Source of the DNA: Burkholderia sp. HI2500
GTDB lineage: Bacteria; Pseudomonadota; Gammaproteobacteria; Burkholderiales; Burkholderiaceae
NCBI RefSeq assembly: GCF_002223055.1
Contig: NZ_NKFL01000004.1
Coordinates: 1,922,001-1,986,000, forward strand
Reading direction: 5' to 3'
DNA length: 64,000 bases
The position numbers were made by a program, and so were the translations under genes. Positions 48,510 through 58,855 of this stretch are shown one piece after another. The notes under the pieces were generated by a model. It saw nothing but the letters and a program-made list of their open reading frames with translations. It had not been told where the DNA came from and made no database searches. The stretch's first letter is position 1, and every line of letters begins with the position of its first letter.

Positions 48510-49913
48510 CTACCGCTGACGGCTCAGGCGATCCCAGATGCGCATCGTCACTGCGCGATAGTGATTGTGCTGCGCGGGAAAATGGACGAAGCGGCTGTCG
48601 CGTGTGGCATAGACCGGCGACGCCGCGAGTGTCATCGCATCGACGATATGGCGCGCGTCGATCATGCCGGACTGCAGCAACTCCACATAGATCGCCTGCT
48701 GGTCGCCGCCGCTCGCATAGACCGACGAACGATCGCCGAAACTCTCGATGCGGGCGCAGATGCGCTCGACCAGGTCGCGCATCGGCGCCACGTTGCGCAC
48801 GCCGATCATGCACGAATTGATCGCCCATGCCGTGTGATCGGTACCGATCACGAAGTCGCGGCCGTCGATCGTACTGTCGATGGCCTGACTCTGGTCGATC
48901 GCCAGAATGTCGGCGTCGACCCAGAAGACGAACGCGTGATGCGGCAGGTGTTCGCGAATCAGATGCAGCTTCGCCCAGTTCGCACCGATGCCGTCCGGCA
49001 GAAATGCGGGAGGTTCGCGATACGTGTGATACGCGTAACCATGCCGCGTGCAGTAGCGAGCAAAATTCTCCTCGTGCAGATCGCCATATCCCGCGATATG
49101 CGACGTATGCAGGCTCACGAACGCAATCCGGGCCTGCGGATTCACGTGCCGCTCCGCACCGCGCTTACTCTGCTGCGCGGCACGCCAGTCGTCCATTGCG
49201 TGCGGGCGATCGCCGTGCTGGTATCGCTCGGCATCGTCGACGAGCGCCGCCACATAGCGGAAATCGTAGTCGGCAGCCGGCGCCCAGACGTCCTCCACTT
49301 GCCGCCACTCGGGCGCCTGGTGCGCCACGAGCGGCCGGGCGCCTGCGATCGAATCGATCGCGAGCCCGTCGCTCCAGATCGTCTGGACCGATGCGAAATG
49401 ACCGTTCGCGAGCGGCATATCGAACGGCAGCGGCGAAAAATGCTCTGCCAGCAGAGTCGCCTCGCACGCGTGCCGCCGCTCCGGAAGGTACATCGCCCAT
49501 TTGCCCAGCTCGACCACCAGCTTGCGCAACTGCTCACGCACGCCGGGCACGTTGCGGAAGATCATGCCGCTCGCAGCGGGCAGCGCCGACTTCGGCGTCT
49601 GCGTCGTGACGATTGCATCGTAACCCTGCGCGACATCCTGCAGCGCGTGCGGATCGAACACGACGGAAAACGGGTCGAGCACGAGCAGCAACGCGTCCGG
49701 CTCCATCGCGACGAGCTGCGCGACGATCACGTGGTACTTGTGCAGGATCGGCTGGCGCTCGCCATACACGTGCATGCCGTCGACCGTCACATGCCGGTAG
49801 CCGTGCAACTGCGCATAGCGCGCGTGGTTGTCGACAAGTCCGTCGACAGGCCGATGAGAAAGGATAGTCAGAACAGAATGCGGGCTGGCCAAACGCATCA
49901 CCCCAAGTCGCAT
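48510..49913 (-). CDS. two-domain glycosyltransferase-like protein (GT34-related)
   Basis: A 467-residue cytosolic protein made of two similar halves. Each has a strand-helix start (VLTILSH / IAFVSLH), an NxARYxxxHGY motif, a helix after a K-x-H (LHKYHV / WAKLHL), and the DXD position. The C-terminal half keeps FWVDADIL (Asp 333, Asp 335) and GGDQQAIY, as in galactosyl/mannosyltransferases of the GT34 type; in the N-terminal half the motif is VLDPFSV, so metal binding is probably lost. ATG at 49913 is chosen over a TTG at 49952; another ATG is at 49898. Acceptor unknown; no LPS or capsule genes adjoin. Confidence 0.7.
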   Translation of the reverse strand: MRLGVMRLASPHSVLTILSHRPVDGLVDNHARYAQLHGYRHVTVDGMHVYGERQPILHKYHVIVAQLVAMEPDALLLVLDPFSVVFDPHALQDVAQGYDAIVTTQTPKSALPAASGMIFRNVPGVREQLRKLVVELGKWAMYLPERRHACEATLLAEHFSPLPFDMPLANGHFASVQTIWSDGLAIDSIAGARPLVAHQAPEWRQVEDVWAPAADYDFRYVAALVDDAERYQHGDRPHAMDDWRAAQQSKRGAERHVNPQARIAFVSLHTSHIAGYGDLHEENFARYCTRHGYAYHTYREPPAFLPDGIGANWAKLHLIREHLPHHAFVFWVDADILAIDQSQAIDSTIDGRDFVIGTDHTAWAINSCMIGVRNVAPMRDLVERICARIESFGDRSSVYASGGDQQAIYVELLQSGMIDARHIVDAMTLAASPVYATRDSRFVHFPAQHNHYRAVTMRIWDRLSRQR

Positions 49914-50013
49914 CAAACGATAGGCGATATGTAACCCACTATGACCGCTCAAGTCGAGTACTCATGGCGTGACCGGCCGCATCGTGTGCCCGGCGCTCGG
50001 CGGGCCCGAAAAA

Positions 50014-50050
50014 GAAAAAGCCCCGCAAGTCCGAGAACTTGCGGGGCTTT
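50014..50050 (-). terminator. terminator of tRNA-Ser
   Basis: On the minus strand AAAGCCCCGCAAGT / ACTTGCGGGGCTTT then TTCTTTTTC. Confidence 0.85.
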
Positions 50051-50061
50051 GTCACCGCTTT

Positions 50062-50155
50062 TGGCGGAGACGGAGGGATTCGAACCCTCGATCCAGGTTT
50101 TGGCCCAGATGCTCCCTTAGCAGGGGAGTGCCTTCGACCTCTCGGCCACGTCTCC
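50062..50155 (-). tRNA. tRNA-Ser(GCT)
   Basis: A 94-base class II tRNA with encoded CCA. Anticodon stem CTCCC/GGGAG encloses CTGCTAA (anticodon GCT); a long variable arm CATCTGGGCCAAAACCTGGAT follows; T loop TTCGAAT. Confidence 0.96.
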
Positions 50156-50231
50156 CAAACTTTCGCTCGCACCAGGGAGGCAGTGCGACGAGAACGAAAT
50201 AATATAGGGTTTCGAACCGCGCGTCAATTTC

Positions 50232-50259
50232 CGTGATGCATTTTCTTCAATGCATCACG
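50232..50259 (-). terminator. hairpin after lysC
   Basis: Perfect 11-bp stem CGTGATGCATT / AATGCATCACG with a six-base loop, seven bases beyond the lysC stop. It lacks a T run on the minus strand, so it could act as an RNA-stabilising hairpin or weak terminator. Confidence 0.5.
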
Positions 50260-50265
50260 AAAAAT

Positions 50266-51519
50266 TCACGATGCCTGGCCGAGTTCGAATGCCTTGTGCA
50301 GCGCGCGGACGGCCAGTTCCATGTATTTCTCGTCGATCAGCACCGAAATCTTGATTTCGGACGTCGAGATCATCTGGATGTTGATGCCCTCTTCCGACAG
50401 CGTGCGGAACATCTTGCTCGCGACGCCCACGTGCGAACGCATGCCGACGCCGACGACCGACACCTTCGACACCTTCGGGTCGCCCTGCACGTGCTCGGCG
50501 CTCACGTGGCCCTTCACCTGGTTGGTGAGGATGTCCATCGCCTTCTGGTAATCGCCGCGGCCGACCGTGAACGTGAAGTCGGTCTTGCCCTGGACGCTCT
50601 GGTTCTGGATGATCATGTCGACGTCGACGTTCGCATCCGCGACCGGGCCGAGGATCTGATACGCGATGCCCGGCTTGTCGGGCACGCCCATCACAGCAAT
50701 GCGTGCTTCGTCGCGCTGGAACGCGATGCCGGAAATGACTGCCTTTTCCATGGTCTCGTCTTCTTCAAAAGTAATCAGGGTGCCCGAGCGCATTTCTTCG
50801 TCGAGCGCAATCAGCGGATCGGTCAGGCTCGACAGCACACGCGTCTTCACCTGGTATTTGCCGGCGAATTCGACCGAGCGGATCTGCAGGACCTTCGAGC
50901 CGAGGCTGGCCATTTCCAGCATTTCCTCGAACGTCACGCGATCGAGGCGGCGCGCCTCTTCGACAACGCGCGGATCGGTCGTGTAGACGCCGTCGACGTC
51001 CGTATAAATCAGGCACTCTTCGGCACCCAGCGCAGCCGCGACCGCCACCGCCGACGTATCCGAGCCGCCACGGCCCAGCGTCGTGATGTGGCCGTCCGGA
51101 TCGACGCCCTGGAAGCCCGTGATGATCACGACCTTGCCGGCATTCAGATCGGCCTTCACGCGTTCGTCGTCGATCGAGTGAATGCGCGCCTTCGTGAACG
51201 CGCTGTCGGTCTTGATCGGCACTTGCCAGCCGGCGTAGCTCACGGCCTCGACGCCGATTTCCTGCAGCGCGATCGACAGCAGGCCGACGCTGACCTGCTC
51301 GCCGGTCGACGCGATCATGTCGAGCTCGCGCGGGCTCGGCTGGCTCGAAATCTCTTTCGCAAGACCGAGCAGACGGTTGGTTTCGCCGGACATCGCCGAA
51401 GGCACGACCACCATCTGGTGCCCGGCCTGATGCCATTTTGCGACGCGTTTCGCGACGTTCTTGATGCGCTCGACCGAGCCCATCGAAGTGCCGCCGTATT
51501 TGTGTACGATGAGTGCCAT
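50266..51519 (-). CDS. lysC: aspartate kinase
   Basis: Phosphorylates aspartate, the entry step to lysine, threonine, methionine and diaminopimelate. The 417-residue monofunctional enzyme starts [14 protein letters not shown] (the KYGGTS nucleotide motif), has [11 protein letters not shown], and ends in two ACT domains (about residues 265-405) for feedback control. No lysine riboswitch is recognisable in the 343-base upstream gap. Confidence 0.96.
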   Translation of the reverse strand: MALIVHKYGGTSMGSVERIKNVAKRVAKWHQAGHQMVVVPSAMSGETNRLLGLAKEISSQPSPRELDMIASTGEQVSVGLLSIALQEIGVEAVSYAGWQVPIKTDSAFTKARIHSIDDERVKADLNAGKVVIITGFQGVDPDGHITTLGRGGSDTSAVAVAAALGAEECLIYTDVDGVYTTDPRVVEEARRLDRVTFEEMLEMASLGSKVLQIRSVEFAGKYQVKTRVLSSLTDPLIALDEEMRSGTLITFEEDETMEKAVISGIAFQRDEARIAVMGVPDKPGIAYQILGPVADANVDVDMIIQNQSVQGKTDFTFTVGRGDYQKAMDILTNQVKGHVSAEHVQGDPKVSKVSVVGVGMRSHVGVASKMFRTLSEEGINIQMISTSEIKISVLIDEKYMELAVRALHKAFELGQAS

Positions 51520-51862
51520 TGTCGTTCTGAACTGGAGGAGAAACCGCACGGGCGCGCTGGGCAGGCCGCGTAGCCGTTCGGTCACGCGGCTTGTGGCTGT
51601 GGACGGACGACGAGGGGGACGGCTGGGACGCAACACGCAAGCGTGACGGATTTTGCCCGGAAGGCCGATCAGGCCGCGCAAACCGGGTACGTCACGCGGA
51701 AAACCTGCACAAATCGCTCAAAAATCGAGCCGAGCAAACGACCGAGCGTACCCGATAGAGGCCCGCTTGACAAGCCGCTCGCGGCGTCGGAGGCCGTTCC
51801 GGCGCTGTTTACCAAATGGTGAAAATGCGCGTGCCATCGCGCCGTCAGGCGGGCCGCCGACG
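51520..51862. other. intergenic region upstream of lysC
   Basis: No credible gene. It contains the GGAG ribosome site of lysC and several GC-rich repeats. I see no defined promoter, T-box or riboswitch. Confidence 0.4.
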
Positions 51863-53284
51863 CTATGCGATCAGCAAGTCGGGACGCCACTCGATCCGGC
51901 GCCACGCGCCGTCATCGGGCGCCCCGCCGCCGGACAAGCCGGCATCGCGATTCACGCCGAGGCGCGGCACGTAGATCAGCAAGTCTCCAGCGAACAGCAG
52001 CGGCACGTCGCGCTGCCAGGCGGGCACGCCACGCTCCTGGAACAGGTTCTTCAGCGTACGGCCCGGGCCGCCCGGCGACGTGCGCATCCGCTCACCGCCC
52101 GCGCGGGCACGCGCCGCCAGCCGCGCGCCGCGCAGCAACACCTCCGGCACCGCGTCGGCGCTTCCCGCGTCGGCCGGCGCGAACACGAACGTGCCGCGCC
52201 ATCCCGGCAGGTGCCAGACTTCCTGCCCGTCCCACGCGAGCATCGCTTCCGGATGCGGGCTCCCGGTGCCGTCATCGGCCGGTTCGCTGCTGTCGCCCGC
52301 TTCCCAGTAGACGACATCGCGATACAGGCGCAGGCGTTGCCCCGCGTGATCGACGCGCAGCGCATGGGCGACATGCGTGGCACGCAACTGCCGCATCATG
52401 TTGGCGAGCCGGGCTGCCGACGCGCCCGGCAAGCCGAGCCGGCGCATCCAGAAGCGCAGCAGGTTCGCGCCGCGCGTGTCGTCGAACGCGACCAATGCGT
52501 CGCGCGACAGGGCCTGCCCGTCATCGCGCGCGGCAACGGCAAAGTCGAGTTCGGCCAGATCGTCGAGCAGTCGCTGCGCGGCCGCCGCATGCTGGGCCGC
52601 GCGGCCGAGCGCATCGCGAAAGCCCGGGAAATGCACGGCCAGCGCCGGCAGCACGTCGATGCGCAACGCATTGCGCGCGTAACGCGTGTCGTTGTTCGAT
52701 TCGTCGTCGATCCATGCCAGATCGCGCTGCGTCGCATAGCGCTCGAGTTGCGCACGCAACAGTCGCAGCAGCGGGCGCACGCGCTCGACGCTCACGCCGT
52801 CAGGGCGGTAACGCGGCGCCATGGCGGCCAGCCCCGCGATCCCCGCGCCGCGCAACAACTGCAGCAATACGGTCTCGGCCTGGTCGTCCGCATGCTGCGC
52901 GAGCCACAGCGCGGCCGCGCCGTGGCGCTCGCACATCTCGTCGAGCGCCGCATAGCGCCGCTCGCGCGCCGTTGCCTCGACACCGAGGCCGCTGTCACGC
53001 GGCACGTCGACGCGCATCGACTCGAACGCGACACCAAGCCCTGCGGCGCTCGCCTCGGCGTGCGCAACCCACGCGTCGGCATTCGCACTGAGCCCGTGAT
53101 GCACGTGCAGCGCGACACAGCGCGACGCGCCCGCGACGCGCACGGCCGCATCGAGCAATACCGTCGAGTCGAGGCCGCCGCTGTACGCGATCGCGATGCG
53201 TGCATCGGGCGGCATGCCGGAAAGCGCAACGCCGACCGCGTCGAGAACGACGCGGTCGGCGGAGAATTCGGTGGGCGGAATCAC
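51863..53284 (-). CDS. tilS: tRNA(Ile)-lysidine synthase
   Basis: Modifies C34 of tRNA-Ile(CAU) to lysidine. The 473-residue N-type PP-loop ATPase has SGGLDS at residues 35-40, the HVHHGLS and AQHADDQAETVLLQLLRG motifs, and DDESNNDTRYARN, followed by the TilS substrate-binding and C-terminal domains (GGRTLKNLFQERGVP type). GTG at 53284 is used. accA lies 46 bases upstream. Confidence 0.95.
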   Translation of the reverse strand: MIPPTEFSADRVVLDAVGVALSGMPPDARIAIAYSGGLDSTVLLDAAVRVAGASRCVALHVHHGLSANADAWVAHAEASAAGLGVAFESMRVDVPRDSGLGVEATARERRYAALDEMCERHGAAALWLAQHADDQAETVLLQLLRGAGIAGLAAMAPRYRPDGVSVERVRPLLRLLRAQLERYATQRDLAWIDDESNNDTRYARNALRIDVLPALAVHFPGFRDALGRAAQHAAAAQRLLDDLAELDFAVAARDDGQALSRDALVAFDDTRGANLLRFWMRRLGLPGASAARLANMMRQLRATHVAHALRVDHAGQRLRLYRDVVYWEAGDSSEPADDGTGSPHPEAMLAWDGQEVWHLPGWRGTFVFAPADAGSADAVPEVLLRGARLAARARAGGERMRTSPGGPGRTLKNLFQERGVPAWQRDVPLLFAGDLLIYVPRLGVNRDAGLSGGGAPDDGAWRRIEWRPDLLIA

Positions 53285-53330
53285 GAGAGGAACGCGCGCG
53301 CAGCGGCGCGCGATTGGAGGACGCAGCCGG

Positions 53331-54302
53331 TCATGCGCCCGGCGTGGTTTCCTTGAACTTGCCGTAGGCCATCAGGCGCTCGAAGCGGCGCTCGCGCAGC
53401 GCATCGATGCTCATCCCCTGGAACTGGCGCAGCGAATCGGCCAGCGCACGGCGCAGCAGCGCAGCCATGCCCTTCGGATCGCGATGCGCGCCGCCGAGCG
53501 GCTCGTTGATGATCTTGTCGATCAGGCCGAGCGCCTTCAGGCGGTGCGCGGTCAGGCCCAGCGCTTCCGCTGCTTCCGGCGCCTTCGCGGCGCTCTTCCA
53601 CAGGATCGACGCGCAGCCTTCCGGCGAGATCACCGAGTAGGTCGAGAATTGCAGCATCATCACCGTGTCGGCCACTGCGATCGCCAGCGCGCCGCCCGAA
53701 CCGCCCTCGCCGATCACCGTCGTGATGATCGGCGTCTTCAGTTCGGCCATCACGTAAAGGTTGCGGCCGATCGCCTCCGACTGGCCGCGTTCTTCCGCGC
53801 CGATGCCCGGGTACGCGCCCGGCGTGTCGACGAACGTGAAGATCGGCAGACCGAACTTCTCGGCGAGACGCATCAGGCGTTCGGCCTTGCGATAGCCTTC
53901 CGGACGCGGCATCCCGAAGTTGCGCGCGGCGCGCTCCTTCGTGTCACGGCCCTTCTGGTGACCGATCACCATGCACGGATGGCCGCCGAAGCGCGCGAGG
54001 CCGCCGACGATCGACACGTCGTCCGCGAATGCGCGGTCGCCGTGCAGCTCGTGAAAATCGGTAAACAGTTCCGCAACGTAATCGAGCGTGTACGGACGCT
54101 GCGGATGCCGCGCGATCTGCGAGACCTGCCACGGCGACAGGTTCGCGTAGAGGTCTTTCGTCAGTTGCTGGCTTTTCTTCGACAACCGCTCGATTTCTTC
54201 CGAAATGTCGACAGCCGAGTCGTCCTGCACGAATCGCAGCTCTTCGATCTTGGCCTCGAGTTCGGCGATCGGCTGTTCGAAATCCAGAAACGTGGTCTTC
54301 AT
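53331..54302 (-). CDS. accA: acetyl-CoA carboxylase carboxyltransferase subunit alpha
   Basis: Alpha half of the carboxyltransferase making malonyl-CoA. The 323-residue protein begins with the conserved [15 protein letters not shown] helix and has crotonase-fold stretches such as [16 protein letters not shown] and [11 protein letters not shown]. accD is not adjacent, as is usual. Confidence 0.97.
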   Translation of the reverse strand: MKTTFLDFEQPIAELEAKIEELRFVQDDSAVDISEEIERLSKKSQQLTKDLYANLSPWQVSQIARHPQRPYTLDYVAELFTDFHELHGDRAFADDVSIVGGLARFGGHPCMVIGHQKGRDTKERAARNFGMPRPEGYRKAERLMRLAEKFGLPIFTFVDTPGAYPGIGAEERGQSEAIGRNLYVMAELKTPIITTVIGEGGSGGALAIAVADTVMMLQFSTYSVISPEGCASILWKSAAKAPEAAEALGLTAHRLKALGLIDKIINEPLGGAHRDPKGMAALLRRALADSLRQFQGMSIDALRERRFERLMAYGKFKETTPGA

Positions 54303-54405
54303 GTGTTCGAATCCTTGGGTCTTGCGGCAGCGCGTATTCTACCCGCGCGGGCGACGCTCAAAACCGACTCTCAACTATTGATGTTTAAAACCCGATAGCC
54401 GCCGC

Positions 54406-55233
54406 TCAGGCGTCGGCGTCGGGCGCATCGAGGCTGCGCCACATGTACCAGGTCGCGACGGTACGCCACGGCTCCCAGTTGGCGGCAACTTCGCGCGCCT
54501 CGCTGCGCGTGACGGGTTCCCCGCTGAAGTAATTGACGCTGATCGCGCGGATCAGGCCCGGGTCGTCGAGCGGCAGGACGTCCGGCCGCGACAGGTTGAA
54601 GATCAGGAACATCTCGGCCGTCCAGCGGCTGATGCCGCGGATCTGCGTGAGTTCCGCGATCACGTCCTCGTCGTCCATCGACGTCCATTTGTCGACGTGC
54701 AGCGCGCCCGACACGAAATGCTGCGCGAGATCGAGGATGTATTCCGTCTTGCGCTTCGACAGCCCGCACGCGATCAGCTTGTCCGCGCCGAGCCGGATCA
54801 CCGGCTGCGGCGCGAGTTTCGGACAGGCATCCCCGATGCGCGCCCACAGCGACTGCGCGGACGGCACCGAAATCTGCTGGCCGACGACCGAGCGCGCGAG
54901 CGTGACGAACGGGTCGCCGCGCTTCACGAGATGCGCGGGACCGAACTTCGGAATCAGTTTCTTCAGGATCCGGTCGCGCTTGACGAGGTCGGCGCATGCC
55001 TTGTCCCAGTAAGCAGGACGCACGACGACCTCCTCGCCGTCCGCTTCGGACGCACGGGCCTTGCGGGCCGCGTCGGCGGCCGGCGGCACCGCCGCCGGTT
55101 GCGCATGACCGTTGAGCGCGCCGTTCGGCACGGCGCGCGTCGCGTCCGTCTTCGCCGGCGGTACGCGCTTGGCTGCCGGACGCGCGGCGACCGGGGTCGC
55201 GCGCCTGACCGGCGCTTTTCTGGCCGTTGCCAT
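54406..55233 (-). CDS. DNA-3-methyladenine glycosylase (AlkA-like HhH-GPD)
   Basis: Excises alkylated bases. The C-terminal ~205 residues hold the HhH-GPD fold: VVGQQISVPSAQSLW, the helix-hairpin-helix ITQIRGISRWTAEMF region (LTQIRGISRWTAEM) and the catalytic Asp in LPLDDPGL. The first ~65 residues are an Ala/Pro/Lys-rich basic extension not part of the fold, perhaps aiding DNA contact. It lies 43 bases after cysS and 103 before accA. Confidence 0.9.
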   Translation of the reverse strand: MATARKAPVRRATPVAARPAAKRVPPAKTDATRAVPNGALNGHAQPAAVPPAADAARKARASEADGEEVVVRPAYWDKACADLVKRDRILKKLIPKFGPAHLVKRGDPFVTLARSVVGQQISVPSAQSLWARIGDACPKLAPQPVIRLGADKLIACGLSKRKTEYILDLAQHFVSGALHVDKWTSMDDEDVIAELTQIRGISRWTAEMFLIFNLSRPDVLPLDDPGLIRAISVNYFSGEPVTRSEAREVAANWEPWRTVATWYMWRSLDAPDADA

Positions 55234-55276
55234 CTTGCCTCCTACCTGACGGATCGGTCAGTGGAACGCACCGCGC

Positions 55277-56674
55277 TCATACGCGACGCCATTCGGTCGA
55301 TCCGCCCGGTTTGTCTTCAAGTGCGATACCGGTCTCGAGCAGTTCCGCCCGGATCCGGTCCGCTTCGGCATAGTCCTTCGCTTGCTTCGCCGCGACACGC
55401 GCGGCGATCTTCGCTTCGATCTCGTCGGCGGCGAGCCCGCCCGCCTGCGCGGCGCCGGACGCCTGCTGCAGGAACGCGCGCGGTTCGCGGCCCAGCAGGC
55501 CGAGCAGGCCCGCCAGCTGTTTCAGTTGCCGCGCGAGCGATGCGTCGCCCGTGCGATTCACCTCGCCCGCCAGTTCGAACAGCGTCGCCACCGCGACCGG
55601 CGTGTTGAAGTCGTCGTTCATCGCGGCGGCGAAACGCTGCGCGTGCGGCTCGTTCCAGTCGAGCGCGAGCGTGTCGGCTTCAACATCTTTCAGTGCGGTA
55701 TAGAGACGCGTGAGCGACGCGCGCGCATCGTCGAGATGCACGTCGCTGTAATTGAGCGGCGAACGGTAGTGCGTGCGCACGATGAAGAAGCGCATGACTT
55801 CCGCATCGTAGCGTTCGAGCACTTCGCGGATCGTGAAGAAGTTGCCGAGCGATTTCGACATCTTCTCGTTGTCGACCTGCACGAAGCCGTTGTGCATCCA
55901 GTAATTGACGAACGTCTGGCCGGTTGCGCCTTCGCTCTGCGCGATCTCGTTCTCGTGGTGCGGGAATTGCAGATCCTGCCCGCCGCCGTGGATGTCGAAA
56001 TGCTCGCCGAGCAGCGTGCAGCCCATCGCCGAGCACTCGATGTGCCAGCCCGGACGCCCCATCCCGTACTTCGACGCCCACGACGTACCTTCCGGATCTT
56101 CCGGCTTCGCGCGTTTCCACAGCACGAAATCGAGCGGATCCTCCTTCGCGTCGTTCGCGGCGACGCGCTCGCCCGCGCGCAGGTCGTCGAGCGACTTGCC
56201 CGACAGCTTCCCGTAGTTCGCGAACTTGCGCACCGAGTAATTGACGTCGCCGTCGGTCGCCTGGTACGCGTAGCCGTTCGTCTCGAGCGTCTCGATCATG
56301 CCGAGCATCTGCGGGATGAACTCGGTCGCGCGCGGCTCGATGTCGGGCCGCTGGATGCCGAGCGCGCTTTCATCGTCGTGCATCGCGCCGATGAACCGGT
56401 CGGTCAGCGACTTGATCGTCTCGCCGTTCTCGACCGCGCGGCGGATGATCTTGTCGTCGATGTCGGTAATGTTGCGCACATACGTGACCCGGTAGCCGAT
56501 CGCACGCAACCAGCGCTGGACGAGGTCGAACACGACCAGCATGCGCGCGTGGCCCACGTGACAATAGTCGTATACGGTGATTCCGCATACGTACATCCGC
56601 ACTTCGCCAGCCTGGCGCGGCACGAAGACTTGCTTGTCACGCGCGAGCGTGTTGTAGATGCGCAGTGATTCCAT
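55277..56674 (-). CDS. cysS: cysteinyl-tRNA synthetase
   Basis: A 465-residue class I synthetase. The zinc-site [18 protein letters not shown] includes the HIGH-type motif (HVGH) and [10 protein letters not shown] is the KMSKS loop. It heads the minus-strand block cysS-alkA-like-accA-tilS and faces the TPR-cyclophilin-lpxH genes; cysS next to ppiB and lpxH is also seen in enterobacteria. Confidence 0.97.
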   Translation of the reverse strand: MESLRIYNTLARDKQVFVPRQAGEVRMYVCGITVYDYCHVGHARMLVVFDLVQRWLRAIGYRVTYVRNITDIDDKIIRRAVENGETIKSLTDRFIGAMHDDESALGIQRPDIEPRATEFIPQMLGMIETLETNGYAYQATDGDVNYSVRKFANYGKLSGKSLDDLRAGERVAANDAKEDPLDFVLWKRAKPEDPEGTSWASKYGMGRPGWHIECSAMGCTLLGEHFDIHGGGQDLQFPHHENEIAQSEGATGQTFVNYWMHNGFVQVDNEKMSKSLGNFFTIREVLERYDAEVMRFFIVRTHYRSPLNYSDVHLDDARASLTRLYTALKDVEADTLALDWNEPHAQRFAAAMNDDFNTPVAVATLFELAGEVNRTGDASLARQLKQLAGLLGLLGREPRAFLQQASGAAQAGGLAADEIEAKIAARVAAKQAKDYAEADRIRAELLETGIALEDKPGGSTEWRRV

Positions 56675-56908
56675 AGAGATGAACCGTGAGCCGAAGGAAA
56701 CCGCCCTGGCGAAGCTCGCCCAGCATGCGAAACGGACGGACCATCTGCTGCGGCACCAGGCCGAGCGTCCTCGATATCACATGGGGCGGTCAGGCTGCAA
56801 GCACAGCGGTGACGGCCACGAGAGGCAAAGAAAGACTGTCTGACGCTCGCCGGAACGCGCAGACGTTTTGTTAGAATGGCTCGGAGTATAACATTCCGAT
56901 TTACGCCT

Positions 56909-57631
56909 ATGAAACCTCATCGCGGCCGCGCGCAGAGCGCTGCGACCCTCGTTGCGACCACCGTCATGGGCGTCGCGCTGACGCTTTTCGCGGCTCCCGC
57001 GGCGCATGCGCAGAAGGCCCCGGCCACCGCCGACGGCACGCCCGAAATCGATGCGTCGATCGCCGGCAAGCAGTGGAAGCAGGCGCTCGCGCAGCTCGAC
57101 GCGCGCATCGCATCGAACCCGCGCGACGTGCAGGCGCAGTTCAAGCGCGGCACCGTGCTCGCCCGCCTGAACCGCGATGACGACGCGATCCAGCAGTTCG
57201 TCGCGATCACGCAGGCGTACCCCGAACTGCCCGAGCCGTACAACAACCTTGCGGCGCTTTACGCGAAGCACGGCCGCTACGACGAAGCGCGCACCGCGCT
57301 CGTCACAGCGACGCAATCGAACCCCGGCTACTCGCTCGCGTACGAGAACCTCGGCGATCTCTACCTGCGCCTCGCGGCCGAGTCGTACAAGCGCGCGCAG
57401 TCGCTCGGCCGCACGAGCGGCGCGACCGCGCAGCGCCTCGCCGATCTCCAGAAGATCGTGTCGCCGCCGAAGGCCGCGCCGAATGCCCGCGCAGCCACAC
57501 CGGCCACGCGCGACTACTCCGACCGCGCAGCCGCGAACGTGAGCACCACCACGCTGCCGATGTCGCCGACGTTCCAGTTCAGCGGTCCGTCGGGCGCACT
57601 GGCGGCGCCGTACGTCGCGCCGTCGCAATAA
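56909..57631 (+). CDS. secreted TPR-repeat protein
   Basis: A 240-residue exported protein. The signal peptide is about residues 1-36 (FAAPAAHAQ). Three tetratricopeptide-like repeats follow (about residues 50-155: AQFKRGTVLARLNRDDDAIQQF, AYNNLAALYAKHGRYDEARTAL type), then a Pro/Ala/Thr-rich tail. ATG at 56909 starts the signal peptide. Role unknown; probably a periplasmic scaffold. The ppiA-like gene starts 39 bases later, so they may be co-transcribed. Confidence 0.82.
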   Translation: MKPHRGRAQSAATLVATTVMGVALTLFAAPAAHAQKAPATADGTPEIDASIAGKQWKQALAQLDARIASNPRDVQAQFKRGTVLARLNRDDDAIQQFVAITQAYPELPEPYNNLAALYAKHGRYDEARTALVTATQSNPGYSLAYENLGDLYLRLAAESYKRAQSLGRTSGATAQRLADLQKIVSPPKAAPNARAATPATRDYSDRAAANVSTTTLPMSPTFQFSGPSGALAAPYVAPSQ

Positions 57632-57670
57632 GCGGCGCGGCCTTCTTTCCCTCCCAACCTGAGGATCGCA

Positions 57671-58252
57671 ATGAAACGTCTGTTGCTGGCGCTTGGCGGC
57701 GCCGCCCTTCTCGCGACCGCGACCGCACCTGCGTTCGCGCAATCGGCTACCGCGCACCCCGTCGTGCAGCTGAAGACCTCGCAGGGCGACATCCGCGTCG
57801 AGCTCTACCCGGAGAAGGCGCCGAAGTCCGTCGCCAACTTCCTCGATTACGTGAAGGCCGGCCAGTACAACGGCACGATCTTCCATCGCGTGATCAAGGG
57901 CTTCATGATCCAGGGCGGCGGCTACAAGACCAACTTCGAGGAGAAGCCGACCCGCGCGCCGATCCCGCTGGAGAGCCGCAATGGTCTGAAGAACCTGACG
58001 GGCACGATCGCGATGGCACGCACGAGCGATCCGAATTCGGCCACCGCGCAGTTCTTCATCAACACCGTCGACAACAGCGGCCTCGACTACCCGAATCCGG
58101 ACGGCAACGGCTATGCGGTGTTCGGCAAGGTCGTGTCGGGTCTCGACGTCGTGAAGAAGATCGAAGGCGTCGCGACGACCTCGCGCGGCCCGATGCAGGA
58201 CGTGCCCGCGCAACCGATCGTGATCGAATCGGCCAGCATCGTCTCGAAGTAA
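57671..58252 (+). CDS. ppiA: periplasmic cyclophilin-type peptidyl-prolyl isomerase
   Basis: A 193-residue isomerase exported by a signal peptide (residues 1-23, ending AFA). The cyclophilin core has [33 protein letters not shown] and GYAVFGKV. It assists proline isomerisation during envelope protein folding. It lies next to a cytoplasmic homologue, indicating tandem duplication and re-targeting. Confidence 0.92.
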   Translation: MKRLLLALGGAALLATATAPAFAQSATAHPVVQLKTSQGDIRVELYPEKAPKSVANFLDYVKAGQYNGTIFHRVIKGFMIQGGGYKTNFEEKPTRAPIPLESRNGLKNLTGTIAMARTSDPNSATAQFFINTVDNSGLDYPNPDGNGYAVFGKVVSGLDVVKKIEGVATTSRGPMQDVPAQPIVIESASIVSK

Positions 58253-58340
58253 GAACCTGCCGGCACGTCCGGCGCCTCACGCGGCCGCGTCGCACGACCG
58301 GCCGCGTGCCATTTAAACCGCCTCACCGAAGGAATTCATC

Positions 58341-58832
58341 ATGGTTGAACTGCATACGAACCACGGCGTGATCAAGCTCGAGCTCGACGCCGCGAAGGCA
58401 CCGAAGACGGTCGAGAACTTCCTGAACTACGTGAAGAAGGGCCACTACGACGGCACCGTGTTCCATCGCGTGATCAACGGCTTCATGATCCAGGGCGGCG
58501 GCTTCGAGCCGGGCCTGAAGCAGAAGCCGACCGATGCGCCGATCGACAACGAGGCGAACAACGGCCTGAAGAACGACAACTACACGGTCGCGATGGCGCG
58601 CACCAACGATCCGCACTCGGCGACCGCCCAGTTCTTCATCAACGTGAACGACAACGACTTCCTGAACCACTCGTCGCCGACGCCGCAAGGCTGGGGCTAC
58701 GCGGTGTTCGGCAAGGTCGTCGAAGGCCAGGACGTGGTCGACAAGATCAAGGGCGTCAAGACGGGCAACGCTGGTTTCCACCAGGACGTGCCGACTGACG
58801 ACGTCGTGATCGAGAAGGCCGTCGTGGTCTGA
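58341..58832 (+). CDS. ppiB: cytoplasmic cyclophilin-type peptidyl-prolyl isomerase
   Basis: A 163-residue cyclophilin without signal peptide. [33 protein letters not shown] and WGYAVFGKV match the bacterial PpiB consensus. lpxH follows 23 bases downstream. Confidence 0.95.
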   Translation: MVELHTNHGVIKLELDAAKAPKTVENFLNYVKKGHYDGTVFHRVINGFMIQGGGFEPGLKQKPTDAPIDNEANNGLKNDNYTVAMARTNDPHSATAQFFINVNDNDFLNHSSPTPQGWGYAVFGKVVEGQDVVDKIKGVKTGNAGFHQDVPTDDVVIEKAVVV

Positions 58833-58855
58833 CGCGCAGTTACGGAGGCACTTCG

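Noticed and set aside
51520..51862. Lysine riboswitch upstream of lysC
   Set aside because: No recognisable lysine-box core or terminator/anti-terminator arrangement was seen.
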